DNA of 64,000 bases from Cedecea neteri (GCF_000758305.1 NZ_CP009458.1:1488001-1552000); one strand, 5' to 3'. Positions 51,356-60,694 are shown, counted from the stretch's first letter. Numbers and translations are program-made. Notes: generated by a model not told the origin, from the sequence alone.

Positions 51356-52333
51356 ATGAGCGAAACGGCCACCTGGCAGCCGAGCGCATCCATCCCCAAT
51401 TTGTTAAAACGCGCCGCCATTATGGCGGAGATTCGGCGCTTCTTCGCCGACCGAGGCGTTCTGGAGGTGGAAACACCCTGCATGAGCCAGGCGACGGTTA
51501 CCGATATTCATCTGGTGCCGTTTGAAACCCGTTTCGTCGGCCCAGGCCATTCTCAGGGCATGAATTTGTACCTGATGACCAGCCCGGAGTACCACATGAA
51601 ACGCCTGCTGGCGGCGGGTTGTGGTCCGGTGTTCCAGCTGTGCCGCAGTTTCCGTAATGAAGAGATGGGGCGTCACCACAACCCGGAATTCACCATGCTG
51701 GAGTGGTATCGTCCGCACTACGACATGTACCGCCTGATGAATGAGGTGGACGATCTCCTGCAGCAGGTGCTGGAATGCGGTGCAGCAGAAAGTCTGTCTT
51801 ACCAGCAGGCTTTCCAGCGTCATCTGGATATTGATCCGCTGTCTGCGGACAAAGCGCAGCTGCGTGAAGCGGCGGCGAAGCTCGACCTGAGCAACATCGC
51901 CGACACAGAAGAAGACCGGGACACGCTGTTGCAGCTGCTGTTTGCTATGGGCGTAGAGCCGCAGATTGGTAAAGACAAACCGACCTTTGTGTACCACTTC
52001 CCGGCAAGCCAGGCTTCTCTGGCGCAGATCAGCACCGAAGATCACCGCGTGGCGGAGCGTTTTGAGGTGTATTTCAAAGGCATCGAACTGGCGAACGGCT
52101 TCCATGAGCTGACCGACGCCCGTGAACAGCAGCAGCGTTTCGAGCAGGATAACCGCAAACGCGCGGCGCTTGGCCTGCCGCAGCAGCCGGTGGACATGAA
52201 CCTGCTGGCGGCGCTGGAAGCCGGCATGCCGGACAGTTCCGGCGTGGCGTTGGGCGTTGATCGCCTGATTATGCTGGCGCTGGGGGCGGAAAGCCTCGCC
52301 GAGGTCTTAGCCTTTACGGTGGACCGCGCTTAA
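51356..52333 (+). CDS. epmA: EF-P lysine ligase EpmA (PoxA/GenX)
   Basis: A 325-residue class II lysyl-tRNA-synthetase paralogue that attaches beta-lysine to EF-P. Motif 2 is FRNEEMGRHHNPEFTMLEWY and motif 3 is GVALGVDRLIML; the tRNA anticodon-binding domain is missing, as in EpmA. ATG 51356 gives the E. coli length. In E. coli it is directly divergent from frdA; here two genes intervene. Confidence 0.97.
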   Translation: MSETATWQPSASIPNLLKRAAIMAEIRRFFADRGVLEVETPCMSQATVTDIHLVPFETRFVGPGHSQGMNLYLMTSPEYHMKRLLAAGCGPVFQLCRSFRNEEMGRHHNPEFTMLEWYRPHYDMYRLMNEVDDLLQQVLECGAAESLSYQQAFQRHLDIDPLSADKAQLREAAAKLDLSNIADTEEDRDTLLQLLFAMGVEPQIGKDKPTFVYHFPASQASLAQISTEDHRVAERFEVYFKGIELANGFHELTDAREQQQRFEQDNRKRAALGLPQQPVDMNLLAALEAGMPDSSGVALGVDRLIMLALGAESLAEVLAFTVDRA

Positions 52334-52362
52334 CGCCCGAAGACTTAACGTTAGAAGAAAAT

Positions 52363-52387
52363 TGGCCCCAAAAGGGGCCATTTTTTT
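52363..52387 (+). terminator. Terminator of epmA
   Basis: TGGCCCC and GGGGCCA around AAAA, followed by seven T. It partly abuts the end of the convergent isochorismatase gene (52386). Confidence 0.9.
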
Positions 52388-53087
52388 AGCCCTTAGTCAC
52401 GGGCATCTTCAAGACTTCATCCGTGGTTTTAATCTCTGCAAACACGTCAGCTACCCCCGCCAGCGCCGCTTCCTGCAGCACTTTATGATCGACAACTTTG
52501 TTATCCCAGGTCGCGAGGTCACGCGTGGCCGTGGCATCTTCAGGAATAATCACCTGATAACCCAGCGGAACCGCGTCGCGAGCGGTCGAAGAGACGCACA
52601 TATGGGTCATCAGGCCGGTCACGACCAGTTGCTTGATCCCTTTCGCTTTTAGCTGGCTGTCGAGCGTGGTGCCCACAAATGAACTTGGCGTTTCTTTGGT
52701 AATAACATAGTCAGCTTTGGTCGGCTGCAGATCTTTATGGAATTCTGCAAAGCGGCTGCCTTTGGCAAACAGCGGGCCGTTCGCCGGGCCGAGGTGCTGC
52801 ACGAAGTAAACCGGCATCCCTTCTTTGTGGGCAAAGCTCACAAGGCGTTTGGTGTTATCCAGCGCTTTTTTACCGTCCGGGATGGGCATCTTGCCGCTGA
52901 AATATTCGTTCTGGAAATCAATGACGATGAGTGCCGTGGTTTTGGCATCCAGCGTGCGGGTTTTCTCTGCGCCGCTCATGGTACGGATAGTTGGGGCCTG
53001 CTCGGCGGTTTTGGTTTCAGCCTGCAGGCTCAGGCTGGCGGCGGCCATTGACAGGGCTAAAGTGCTACTGGCAATTAATTTTCTCAT
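52386..53087 (-). CDS. Periplasmic isochorismatase-like cysteine hydrolase
   Basis: A 233-residue hydrolase with a signal peptide (about residues 1-23, ending LQA). The catalytic triad is complete: Asp57 (VIDFQNEY), Lys131 (VITKETPSSF) and Cys164 (MTHMCVSSTARDA). Export is unusual for this fold, which is mostly cytoplasmic. The substrate may be an amide such as nicotinamide or a carbamoyl compound, but nothing here decides it. It is divergent from a GlxA-type regulator, a common pairing. Confidence 0.85.
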   Translation of the reverse strand: MRKLIASSTLALSMAAASLSLQAETKTAEQAPTIRTMSGAEKTRTLDAKTTALIVIDFQNEYFSGKMPIPDGKKALDNTKRLVSFAHKEGMPVYFVQHLGPANGPLFAKGSRFAEFHKDLQPTKADYVITKETPSSFVGTTLDSQLKAKGIKQLVVTGLMTHMCVSSTARDAVPLGYQVIIPEDATATRDLATWDNKVVDHKVLQEAALAGVADVFAEIKTTDEVLKMPVTKG

Positions 53088-53226
53088 TTTGCTCTTCCTT
53101 GGGTATGTTACTGAGGAGGCGCGCTCTGCGCCGTGGACGAGATAAAGTTTGCCGCGCTAGCCGGATTGAAAATAGCTACCGTGATACCCAAAACCGTGCG
53201 TATTGCGCCAAATTGTCGGAGGCAGG

Positions 53227-54189
53227 ATGTCAGCGATTAAAATAGGGATTGTCGTGTTTCCTGACATCATTCCTTTTCACCTCTCGGTGCCCTGTGCGGT
53301 GTTTGAAAAAGCCGTCGATGAGGCAGGCCTGCCTTATTATGAGCTGGCCGTGTGCGCGACGCAGCCGGGGCCGCTAAAAACCAACGCAGGGTTTACCATT
53401 ACCGCCGAACACAGCCTGGTGGCGCTGGATGAGATGGATATGGTGATTGTGCCGAGCTGGAGCGATCCCGCCGTCGCACCGCCTGCTGAACTGCAGGCTG
53501 CCCTGAAAAGTGCCCACACGCGTGGCGCAAAAGTGGTGGGTTTGTGCATGGGGGCGTTTGTGCTGGCGGCCTGCGGGCTGCTTGATGGCCGCCCGGCGAC
53601 AACCCACTGGAACTGGATGCAGGCTTTCAGCCAGCTTTACCCCTTGGTCGCCCTGGACCGAAACGTGCTTTATGTCGATGAAGGCGACGTGGTGACCTCG
53701 GCTGGAACGGCGGCCAGCATTGATTGCTGCCTGCATTTGGTCCGGCAGCAGTGCGGTGCCGAAGTGGCTAACCACGTTGCTCGCCTGCTGGTGGTGCCTC
53801 CGCAGCGGCAGGGCGGGCAGGCGCAGTTTATCGAGCAGCCGGTGTATAACACCCACGGCGGGGATCGCTTTATGCAGACGCTCGGCTGGGCAACGCAAAA
53901 TCTACAGGAGGCCATTTCGGTTGATGTCCTGACAAGCCGAGCCTGTATGAGCCGCCGGACGTTTACCCGTCGCTTCCAGCAAACGACCGGCACAACGGTG
54001 ACGCAATGGCTGCTTAATCAACGCCTGGCGCTGGCACAGCGCTTTCTGGAAAAAACGGATCAGCCGGTGGAACAGGTGGCAATGGCGTCCGGTTTTAGCT
54101 CCGCGCTTTCGCTGCGGAGGCATTTTCAGCAGCAATTTAAAACGTCGCCTTCTTTGTACCGCAAGGCGTTTCAGATCAAAGGCAAGTAG
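53227..54189 (+). CDS. GlxA/FtrA-like AraC regulator with DJ-1/PfpI domain
   Basis: The 320-residue protein has an N-terminal class-I-glutamine-amidotransferase-like DJ-1/PfpI domain (about 1-185; nucleophile elbow Cys107 in GLCMGAF) and a C-terminal AraC helix-turn-helix (SRACMSRRTFTRRFQQTTGTT, VAMASGFSSALSLRRHF). Such regulators usually bind a small ligand and activate an adjacent hydrolase gene, here the divergent isochorismatase-like one. Start: ATG 53227 after GGAGGCAGG. Confidence 0.88.
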   Translation: MSAIKIGIVVFPDIIPFHLSVPCAVFEKAVDEAGLPYYELAVCATQPGPLKTNAGFTITAEHSLVALDEMDMVIVPSWSDPAVAPPAELQAALKSAHTRGAKVVGLCMGAFVLAACGLLDGRPATTHWNWMQAFSQLYPLVALDRNVLYVDEGDVVTSAGTAASIDCCLHLVRQQCGAEVANHVARLLVVPPQRQGGQAQFIEQPVYNTHGGDRFMQTLGWATQNLQEAISVDVLTSRACMSRRTFTRRFQQTTGTTVTQWLLNQRLALAQRFLEKTDQPVEQVAMASGFSSALSLRRHFQQQFKTSPSLYRKAFQIKGK

Positions 54190-54236
54190 CCCGCCGCCAG
54201 GTTATTTCTCCGCCTGCATTTGGTAAACTGCGCGCC

Positions 54237-54767
54237 ATGCTAACGATAAAACGAATTACCGACCGCAGCTCCCCGTATTTTGACCGCGTGGACGAGCTGT
54301 ATGAAAGCGCCTTTCCGCGCCATGAGAAACGCCAGCCCGCCGCAAAAATTAGCGCACTAGCCAACCCAAACTACAGCCTGCAGGCCTGGTTCGACGGCGA
54401 GCAGTTTGTCGGCATGATCGGCGCGTGGGATTTTGGTGACTATGCCTATATTGAGCACCTCGCCGTGAACGGCCAGCTGCGTGCACAGGGCTACGGCAAG
54501 CGAATGCTGAGCCAGTTTTTGCAGCTCTACCCGCAAACTATCCTCGAAATCGATCCGCTCACCACCGAGATCGCCCATAAGCGGCTACGTTTCTACCAGA
54601 GCCTCGGTTTCTGCGAAAACGACTATGTACATCACCATCCGACTTACCATGCGGACATCCCCGATCATCAACTGATTGTGCTGAGTTATCCGCAGCCCAT
54701 TGGTGAGGCGCGGTATCAGCGATTTTTTGACGATCTCTGTCGCGTCGTGATGGAACGCCCGCTTTAA
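54237..54767 (+). CDS. GNAT-family N-acetyltransferase
   Basis: A 176-residue GNAT protein. The acetyl-CoA site is in IEHLAVNGQLRAQGYGKRMLSQF (about residues 75-97). DPLTTEIAHKRLRFYQSLGF is the C-terminal beta-bulge/helix region. Acceptor unknown. It follows the GlxA-type gene by 47 bp and ends before a probable terminator. Confidence 0.85.
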   Translation: MLTIKRITDRSSPYFDRVDELYESAFPRHEKRQPAAKISALANPNYSLQAWFDGEQFVGMIGAWDFGDYAYIEHLAVNGQLRAQGYGKRMLSQFLQLYPQTILEIDPLTTEIAHKRLRFYQSLGFCENDYVHHHPTYHADIPDHQLIVLSYPQPIGEARYQRFFDDLCRVVMERPL

Positions 54768-54785
54768 CCTAAACGTTTTAAAGTA

Positions 54786-54825
54786 CCCGGCAGGCAGAAG
54801 CCGCCGGGCACTAATCTATTTTTTT
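54786..54825 (+). terminator. Probable terminator of the GNAT gene
   Basis: CCCGGC (54786) and GCCGGG (54803) pair around an 11-nt loop; an eight-T run follows after CACTAATCTA, so stem and T-tract are separated by about ten bases. Confidence 0.45.
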
Positions 54826-54841
54826 TACCAGGACTAGATGG

Positions 54842-55471
54842 ATGGATATCACCACGCTTTTTCTTTACGTCATCGCCGTTAGCGCGGTCATGGTGACGCC
54901 CGGCCCGTCAATGCTTTTAGCGCTCAATAACGGGGCAACTTACGGGATGCGTATTGCGGGCTACGGTTTTCTCGGTGCCGTACTGGCTGACCTGCTGCTG
55001 ATTGGCGCGGTCGGCTGTGGCCTGGGGGCGTTGTTACAGGCATCCGAGCAGCTGTTTGCGGTAGTGAAGTGGGGCGGGGCACTTTACCTGGTCTATCTGG
55101 CTTACGTGCTGTGGCGCGCACCTGCTAAGGCGCTAAGCGTGAGCGCTTCGGCGGCGGTGGCTACGGGCAAAACGGCGTTTCTGCGATCGCTGATGGTCGG
55201 TTTATCCAACCCCAAAGGGCTGCTGTTCTTCTCGGCCTTTTTGCCACAGTTCATCCGCCCGCAGGAGCCGGTGGCGATGCAGTACATGATTCTGGCGCTG
55301 GTCAGCGCGATTATCGACTGCATTATGATGACGATTTACGCCTGGGGTGGCCGCCACGCGATGCGTAAGTTCTCGGCCAACGTGATGCGCTGGGTGAACC
55401 GCAGCTGTGCGGGGATGCTTGCCGTGCTGGCGGTGGGCGTGGCGCTATATCGACGCAGTAATTTGACCTGA
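54842..55471 (+). CDS. LysE/RhtB-family amino-acid exporter
   Basis: A 209-residue membrane protein with about five to six hydrophobic segments. The N-terminal TPGPSMLLALNNGATYG is the LysE/RhtB signature, and GLSNPKGLLFFSAFLPQFI is typical. It exports an amino acid or derivative; which one is unknown. Single gene convergent with darP. Confidence 0.88.
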   Translation: MDITTLFLYVIAVSAVMVTPGPSMLLALNNGATYGMRIAGYGFLGAVLADLLLIGAVGCGLGALLQASEQLFAVVKWGGALYLVYLAYVLWRAPAKALSVSASAAVATGKTAFLRSLMVGLSNPKGLLFFSAFLPQFIRPQEPVAMQYMILALVSAIIDCIMMTIYAWGGRHAMRKFSANVMRWVNRSCAGMLAVLAVGVALYRRSNLT

Positions 55472-55490
55472 AAAAGGTCAGAGGAAATTG

Positions 55491-55520
55491 AGCGCTGGCC
55501 GGGGAAAACAGGCCAGCGCT
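55491..55520. terminator. Hairpin between convergent lysE-family and darP genes
   Basis: AGCGCTGGCC and GGCCAGCGCT form a perfect 10-bp stem with a 10-nt loop between two converging genes. No T-tract follows on either strand. Confidence 0.5.
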
Positions 55521-55526
55521 AGCGTC

Positions 55527-56081
55527 TTAGCTTTCCTGCTCTTCGGCGAGTTCGCGAAGGTAAGAGAAGATCTGACGGTAGGACTTAGGCGGCTTATTGG
55601 CCGCTTTTTCTTTTTGCGCGTTACGGATCAACACGCGCAACTGCTGGCGGTCCGCCTGCGGATAAAGTCTCAGGACTTCGCTCATCGCGTCATCGCCTTC
55701 TTCAACCAGGCGGTCGCGCAGGGCTTCCAGCTTGTGGAACAGCGAAACCTGCTGGTTGTGGCGGTTTTTCAGCTTGTCGAGCGCCTGACGGATTGGGTCC
55801 ATATCGCGGGAACGCATCATCTTGCCGATCAGCTGCACCTGGCGGCGGCGGCCTTCTTTCTTGATGCGCTGCGCCAGCTCAATGGCGGCACGTAAATCAT
55901 CGTCGAGCGGGATTTTTTCCAGGGCATTTTTGCCCAGTTCCATCAGCTCAACGCCCAGGCGTTTTAGCTCTTCGGCGTCGCGCTTAATCTCACTTTTACT
56001 GACCCAGATAATTTCATCATCTTCGTCTTCATTTTCATCATCGGGCACGTCGTCGAGCCAGTCTTCGGGCTGCTTGGTCAT
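55527..56081 (-). CDS. darP: Ribosome biogenesis factor DarP (YjgA)
   Basis: This 184-residue, highly charged helical protein matches E. coli YjgA/DarP, which associates with late 50S precursors and helps form the peptidyltransferase centre. KQPEDWLDDVPDDENEDEDDEIIWVSKSEIKRD opens the protein; KRIKKEGRRRQVQLIGKMMR follows. It is divergent from tldE, as in E. coli. Confidence 0.95.
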   Translation of the reverse strand: MTKQPEDWLDDVPDDENEDEDDEIIWVSKSEIKRDAEELKRLGVELMELGKNALEKIPLDDDLRAAIELAQRIKKEGRRRQVQLIGKMMRSRDMDPIRQALDKLKNRHNQQVSLFHKLEALRDRLVEEGDDAMSEVLRLYPQADRQQLRVLIRNAQKEKAANKPPKSYRQIFSYLRELAEEQES

Positions 56082-56180
56082 ATTAGGCTCCTTAAAAAGT
56101 TGACGCGGATATTACCAGCAATGGGCCTGCACTGCGAAATTGTTCTGATCCTGTTAGACTTGAACGACTCACCTTACATT

Positions 56181-57533
56181 ATGGCAGTAGCGATGAAAGT
56201 AAACACGCAAGTAGCACAACAACGTCAGGTTCTGGAGCAGGCGGTTTCACAGGCGCTGGAGCTGGCAAAGGGCAAGTCAGACGGCGCGGAAGTGGCGGTC
56301 AGTAAAACCACCGGTATCAGCGTCAGCACCCGCTACGGTGAGGTGGAGAACGTCGAATTTAATAGCGATGGTGCGCTGGGCATCACCGTTTATCACCAAA
56401 ACCGCAAAGGCAGCGCTTCGTCCACAGATCTGAGTCCGGACGCCATTGCCCGTACCGTGCAGGCCGCGTTGGATATTGCGCGCTATACCTCGCCGGACCC
56501 TTACGCTGGCGTGGCGGATAAAGAACTGCTGGCCTTTGATGCACCCGATCTGGATCTTTTCCACCCAACGGAAATTGACCCGGAGCGCGCCATTGAGCTT
56601 GCCGCGAGAGCGGAAAACGCGTCCCTGAACGTGGACAAACGCATTACCAATACCGAAGGCGGCAGCTTTAACAGCCATTACGGCATCAAAGTTTTCGGCA
56701 ACAGCCACGGTATGCTGCAGAGCTACTGCTCCACTCGTCATTCCTTGTCGAGCTGCGTAATTGCCGAAGAAAACGGTGATATGGAGCGGGATTATGCTTA
56801 CACCATCGGTCGCGCGATGGAAGACCTGAAATCACCTGAATGGGTCGGGGCCGACTGCGCGCGTCGCACGTTATCTCGTCTGTCTCCACGTAAGCTGTCC
56901 ACCATGAAAGCGCCGGTGATTTTCGCTAATGAAGTGGCGACCGGGCTGTTTGGTCACCTGGTCGGCGCGATTGCGGGCGGCGCGGTGTACCGCAAATCAA
57001 CTTTCCTGCTGGATTCCCTGGGCAAGCAAATCCTGCCGGACTGGCTGACCATTGAAGAGCATCCGCACCTGCTGAAAGGCCTGGCTTCCACGCCATTCGA
57101 CAGCGAAGGCGTGCGCACCGAACGCCGCGATATCATCAAGGACGGCGTGCTGCAGCAGTGGCTGCTGACCAACTATTCCGCGCGCAAGCTTGGGCTGAAA
57201 AGCACCGGTCACGCGGGCGGCATCCACAACTGGCGCATTGCTGGCCAGGGGCTGGGCTTTGAGGAAATGCTGAAACAGATGGGCACCGGTCTGGTCGTAA
57301 CCGAGCTGATGGGGCAGGGCGTGAGCGGCATTACCGGCGACTATTCTCGCGGCGCGGCGGGCTTCTGGGTTGAGAACGGCGAGATCCAGTATCCGGTGAG
57401 CGAAATCACCATCGCCGGCAACCTGAAAGACATGTGGCGCGAGATAGTTACTATTGGCAACGATATAGAAACACGTAGCAACATTCAGTGTGGTTCAGTC
57501 TTACTTCCGGAGATGAAGATAGCCGGTCAGTAA
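56181..57533 (+). CDS. tldE: Metalloprotease TldE (PmbA)
   Basis: A 450-residue subunit of the TldD/TldE protease, which matures microcin B17 and degrades CcdA. ATG 56181 (MAVAMKVNTQVAQQR) gives the E. coli length. NRKGSASSTDLSP, NSHGMLQSYCSTRHSLSSCVIAEENGDMERDYAYTIGR and the C-terminal SNIQCGSVLLPEMKIAGQ match closely. TldD holds the metal site and is encoded elsewhere. Confidence 0.97.
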   Translation: MAVAMKVNTQVAQQRQVLEQAVSQALELAKGKSDGAEVAVSKTTGISVSTRYGEVENVEFNSDGALGITVYHQNRKGSASSTDLSPDAIARTVQAALDIARYTSPDPYAGVADKELLAFDAPDLDLFHPTEIDPERAIELAARAENASLNVDKRITNTEGGSFNSHYGIKVFGNSHGMLQSYCSTRHSLSSCVIAEENGDMERDYAYTIGRAMEDLKSPEWVGADCARRTLSRLSPRKLSTMKAPVIFANEVATGLFGHLVGAIAGGAVYRKSTFLLDSLGKQILPDWLTIEEHPHLLKGLASTPFDSEGVRTERRDIIKDGVLQQWLLTNYSARKLGLKSTGHAGGIHNWRIAGQGLGFEEMLKQMGTGLVVTELMGQGVSGITGDYSRGAAGFWVENGEIQYPVSEITIAGNLKDMWREIVTIGNDIETRSNIQCGSVLLPEMKIAGQ

Positions 57534-57597
57534 AGCAATGTGGCGCGTCCTGCCGCGCCCGTTTCTCATATAAAAAAGATAAAGGAAAGGTGAGTAA

Positions 57598-57984
57598 ATG
57601 CGTAAGCAACTGATTGCAATGTTAGCCGTATCATCCGTGTTACTGTCCGGCGCTGCGTTTGCCAAAGATGTTGGCGACGACATGGACATTATCGCGAAAA
57701 ACTACAAGACCGTGCTGAGCACCAAAGACGCCGCCGAGCTGAAAACTTCACTGGGTAATATGCGTGAAGCGGCTCTGGATGCGCAGAAAGGCACCCCGCC
57801 TAAGCTGGAAAATGAAGCGGCCGACAGCGCCAACATGAAAGAGTACCGCCACGGGTTTGATATCCTCGTGGGCCAGATTGACGGTGCACTGAAATTGGCC
57901 AACGAAGGCAAAGTGACAGAAGCTCAGGCTGCTGCCGCTGACTTCAAAACCACTCGCGATACCTACCACAAGAAGTTTCGCTAA
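57598..57984 (+). CDS. cybC: Soluble cytochrome b562
   Basis: The 128-residue precursor has a 22-residue signal peptide (ending GAAFA) and a 106-residue mature four-helix bundle. Heme ligands fall exactly at mature Met7 (KDVGDDM) and His102 (TYHKKFR). RHGFDILVGQIDGALKLANEGKV is nearly identical to E. coli CybC. It is intact, whereas E. coli K-12 has a truncated signal region in its cybC. It lies 64 bp after tldE. Confidence 0.95.
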   Translation: MRKQLIAMLAVSSVLLSGAAFAKDVGDDMDIIAKNYKTVLSTKDAAELKTSLGNMREAALDAQKGTPPKLENEAADSANMKEYRHGFDILVGQIDGALKLANEGKVTEAQAAAADFKTTRDTYHKKFR

Positions 57985-57992
57985 GATTTAAG

Positions 57993-58020
57993 AACGGGCG
58001 GGTTATTCCCGCCCGTTTTC
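57993..58020 (+). terminator. Terminator of cybC
   Basis: AACGGGCGGG and CCCGCCCGTT pair around TTATT and are followed by TTC. It could serve the convergent acetyltransferase gene as well. Confidence 0.85.
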
Positions 58021-58021
58021 T

Positions 58022-58654
58022 TTACCGCAGTGCTCCCACATCGTGCTCCAGCGCAGCAATATCGTTATTGCTCAACAGGGGCCGAATCGCCTGAAAGTGC
58101 TCGTCGCTTAGCTGATAAATTCGCAGCTTTAGCAGCCGCTCAATCACCTCAGGTTCGAAACGTAGGGCGATTGGTTTGGCCGGGTTACCGCCGACAACGC
58201 TATAAGGTGCGACGTCTTTCGTCACCACGCTGCCAGCGGCAATAATCGCGCCTTCACCGATGGTCACGCCGGGCATTATCATCGCCCTCATACCTATCCA
58301 GCATCCATCCCCGAGCGTGGTGTCGCCTTTGGCGCGGTAGGCGTCTTTGATGGTCTCGATAAAGGGGTAAAGGGAAAACCAGTCGCCTCGGTGCGTGTGG
58401 TTGCCGCCCATCAGGATCACCGCCTCGGCGGCGATACAGACGTAATCCCCTATCCACAGCTGGTCAAGTTTGCCAATGGATTCCCACTCCCGGCTCACCG
58501 CATCACCTTGCAGGTAGCGCACCACGCTTCGCTCAAAACCGCTATCCCAGCAGTCGCTGTAATAACTGTGCTGGCCTTTGATATGAATATTGGGGTTGGT
58601 CACCGTTTCGTGCAGGTACTCGACCTGAGACCAGTGCTTTTCAGTCTTTGACAT
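58022..58654 (-). CDS. CatB/Vat-like xenobiotic O-acetyltransferase (left-handed beta-helix)
   Basis: A 210-residue hexapeptide-repeat acyltransferase. NPNIHIKGQHSYYSDCWD, the catalytic-type His88 in GGNHTHRGDW, and DGCWIGMRAMIMPGVTIGEGAIIAAGSVVTKDV...VVGGNPAKPI match the type B chloramphenicol acetyltransferase / virginiamycin acetyltransferase group. Many chromosomal members do not confer resistance, so the substrate is open. ATG 58654 is chosen over a frame extending to 58690. Confidence 0.82.
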   Translation of the reverse strand: MSKTEKHWSQVEYLHETVTNPNIHIKGQHSYYSDCWDSGFERSVVRYLQGDAVSREWESIGKLDQLWIGDYVCIAAEAVILMGGNHTHRGDWFSLYPFIETIKDAYRAKGDTTLGDGCWIGMRAMIMPGVTIGEGAIIAAGSVVTKDVAPYSVVGGNPAKPIALRFEPEVIERLLKLRIYQLSDEHFQAIRPLLSNNDIAALEHDVGALR

Positions 58655-59038
58655 GTTTTTTCTCACAGCAAAAGTGTGCCCACGGAACAAAGTTCCGTTT
58701 CAAATTGCAGACGGAAATGTGTGAGCGCGCTAAGCGATGCGCGGCTGTTTTAGCAGAGGATTGTTGAGTATGGCGACGAGCTGCATGACGTTAAAACCTG
58801 TATTTAAGACTCGCCAATTTTAACATCGGGGGCGGCAGAGTACACTTTTTTCCCCTTCGTCCGTGTAGCGCACCCCGGCTCTCTTCGCCTTCTACCTCGA
58901 TCACAAAACGGTAAATCCATTATTACTCTAAGGCTAATGATTGGTTCCTGAGCTTAATTGATAGCCAACCCGGCGTGGCGCACACTTTTAACCAGACTAA
59001 AGCCAATCAAAATGATTCGCTGAATCAGGAGGTTAATA
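58655..59038. promoter_or_regulatory. mdc operon upstream region
   Basis: This 384-bp gap has no convincing gene. It includes GGAACAAAGTTCC (58683-58695), an inverted repeat near the acetyltransferase start, and TGATTC-GCT-GAATCA (59013-59027), a perfect inverted repeat ending at the AGGAGG ribosome-binding site of mdcA. TTGATAGCCAA / GCCAATC-type repeats lie around 58958-59009. The LysR-type MdcR, encoded downstream in other species, is a candidate binder. Confidence 0.5.
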
Positions 59039-60694
59039 ATGAGTGCTAGCCAAACGCCTGCCCGCGTCTGGAACACACGCCGCACCGAGAAGCAACGGCG
59101 GATGGCGTCCAGCAACGTACAGGGCAAGGTGATCCCGACCGGGGACCTCGTCGGCGTAATGGAAAAGCTGATTGCGCCAGGCGACCGGGTGGTGCTGGAA
59201 GGGAACAACCAGAAACAGGCTGATTTCCTCTCCCGTATGCTGGCGGAAGTCAGCCCACAAAAAGTGCACGATCTGCATATGATCATGCCAAGCGTAGGCC
59301 GCAGCGAACACCTTGATATTTTTGAAAAAGGTATCGCCCGCAAGCTTGACTTCTCTTTCTCCGGCACCCAAAGCCTGCGTATTTCTCAACTGCTGGAAGA
59401 CGGGCAGTTAGAAATTGGCTCGATTCACACCTACATCGAGCTTTATGCTCGCTTGTACGTCGATCTTGCGCCTAACGTCGCGCTTATCGCCGGTTATAAA
59501 GCCGACCGCAAAGGCAACTTGTACACCGGGCCGAGTACTGAAGATACGCCCGCATTGGTTGAAGCAGCCGCCTTCCATGACGGCATTGTTATCGCCCAGG
59601 TTAATGAACTGGTAGACGACGACTGTGACCTGCCGCGCGTGGACATTCCCGGTTCGTGGATTGACTATGTGGTGGTTGCCGACAAACCCTTCTTTATCGA
59701 ACCGCTGTTTACCCGCGACCCGCGCCTGATCAAGCAGGAACACATCCTGATGGCGATGATGGCTATCAAAGGCATTTACGCTGAGCATCAGGTGCAGTCG
59801 TTGAACCACGGGATCGGCTTCAACACCGCCGCCATCGAGCTACTGCTGCCCACCTACGGCGAACAGCTCGGCCTGAAAGGTAAAATCTGCAAGCACTGGA
59901 CCCTGAACCCGCACCCGACGCTGATCCCGGCGATTGAAAGCGGCTGGGTTGAGAGCGTGCACTGCTTCGGCGGTGAGCTGGGGATGGAAGAGTACATCCG
60001 CGCTCGCCCGGATATTTTCTTTACCGGCGCAGACGGCTCCATGCGCTCTAACCGCGCCATGTGTCAGTTGGCAGGGCAATACGCGGTGGATATGTTTATC
60101 GGTTCCACTCTGCAGGTTGATGGCCTGGCTAACTCTTCTACCGTGACGCGTGGCCGCCTGTCGGGCTTCGGCGGCGCGCCAAACATGGGCCATGATCCGC
60201 ATGGTCGTCGCCATGCCACACCGGCCTGGCTGAACATGATCACCGAACCTGACCCGATGCAGCGCGGCAAAAAGCTGGTGGTGCAGATGGTCGAAACCTT
60301 CCAGGCGGGCGTGAAACCGACCTTCGTAGAAACTCTGGACGCCGTTGAGGTGGCTAAAACCTCCGGTATGCCGCTGGCGCCAGTGATGATTTACGGCGAC
60401 GACGTCACCCACGTCCTGACCGAGGAAGGGATTGCATATCTTTACCGTGCGGAGAGCCTGGAAGAGCGCCGGGCGATGGTGGCGGCAGTTGCCGGTATCA
60501 CCGACATCGGCCTGGGCGTTGACGCTAAGCGCGTCGCGGCGCTTCGCCAGAGCGGCAAAGTGGCCTACCCGGAAGACATGGGGATCCGCCGTAGCGAGGC
60601 GACCCGTTCCCTGCTGGCGGCAAGCAGCGTGGCCGATCTGGTCGAATGGTCCGGCGGTCTCTACAACCCGCCAGCGAAATTCCGGAGCTGGTAA
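59039..60694 (+). CDS. mdcA: Malonate decarboxylase alpha subunit (acetyl-S-ACP:malonate ACP transferase)
   Basis: A 551-residue CoA-transferase-like subunit that swaps acetyl for malonyl on the MdcC carrier. VWNTRRTEKQRRMA, GNNQKQADFL, HDLHMIMPSVGRSEHLD and RGRLSGFGGAPNMGHDPHGRRH are typical of MdcA. First gene of the operon; strong AGGAGG before the ATG; its stop overlaps mdcB (TAATG). Confidence 0.96.
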   Translation: MSASQTPARVWNTRRTEKQRRMASSNVQGKVIPTGDLVGVMEKLIAPGDRVVLEGNNQKQADFLSRMLAEVSPQKVHDLHMIMPSVGRSEHLDIFEKGIARKLDFSFSGTQSLRISQLLEDGQLEIGSIHTYIELYARLYVDLAPNVALIAGYKADRKGNLYTGPSTEDTPALVEAAAFHDGIVIAQVNELVDDDCDLPRVDIPGSWIDYVVVADKPFFIEPLFTRDPRLIKQEHILMAMMAIKGIYAEHQVQSLNHGIGFNTAAIELLLPTYGEQLGLKGKICKHWTLNPHPTLIPAIESGWVESVHCFGGELGMEEYIRARPDIFFTGADGSMRSNRAMCQLAGQYAVDMFIGSTLQVDGLANSSTVTRGRLSGFGGAPNMGHDPHGRRHATPAWLNMITEPDPMQRGKKLVVQMVETFQAGVKPTFVETLDAVEVAKTSGMPLAPVMIYGDDVTHVLTEEGIAYLYRAESLEERRAMVAAVAGITDIGLGVDAKRVAALRQSGKVAYPEDMGIRRSEATRSLLAASSVADLVEWSGGLYNPPAKFRSW

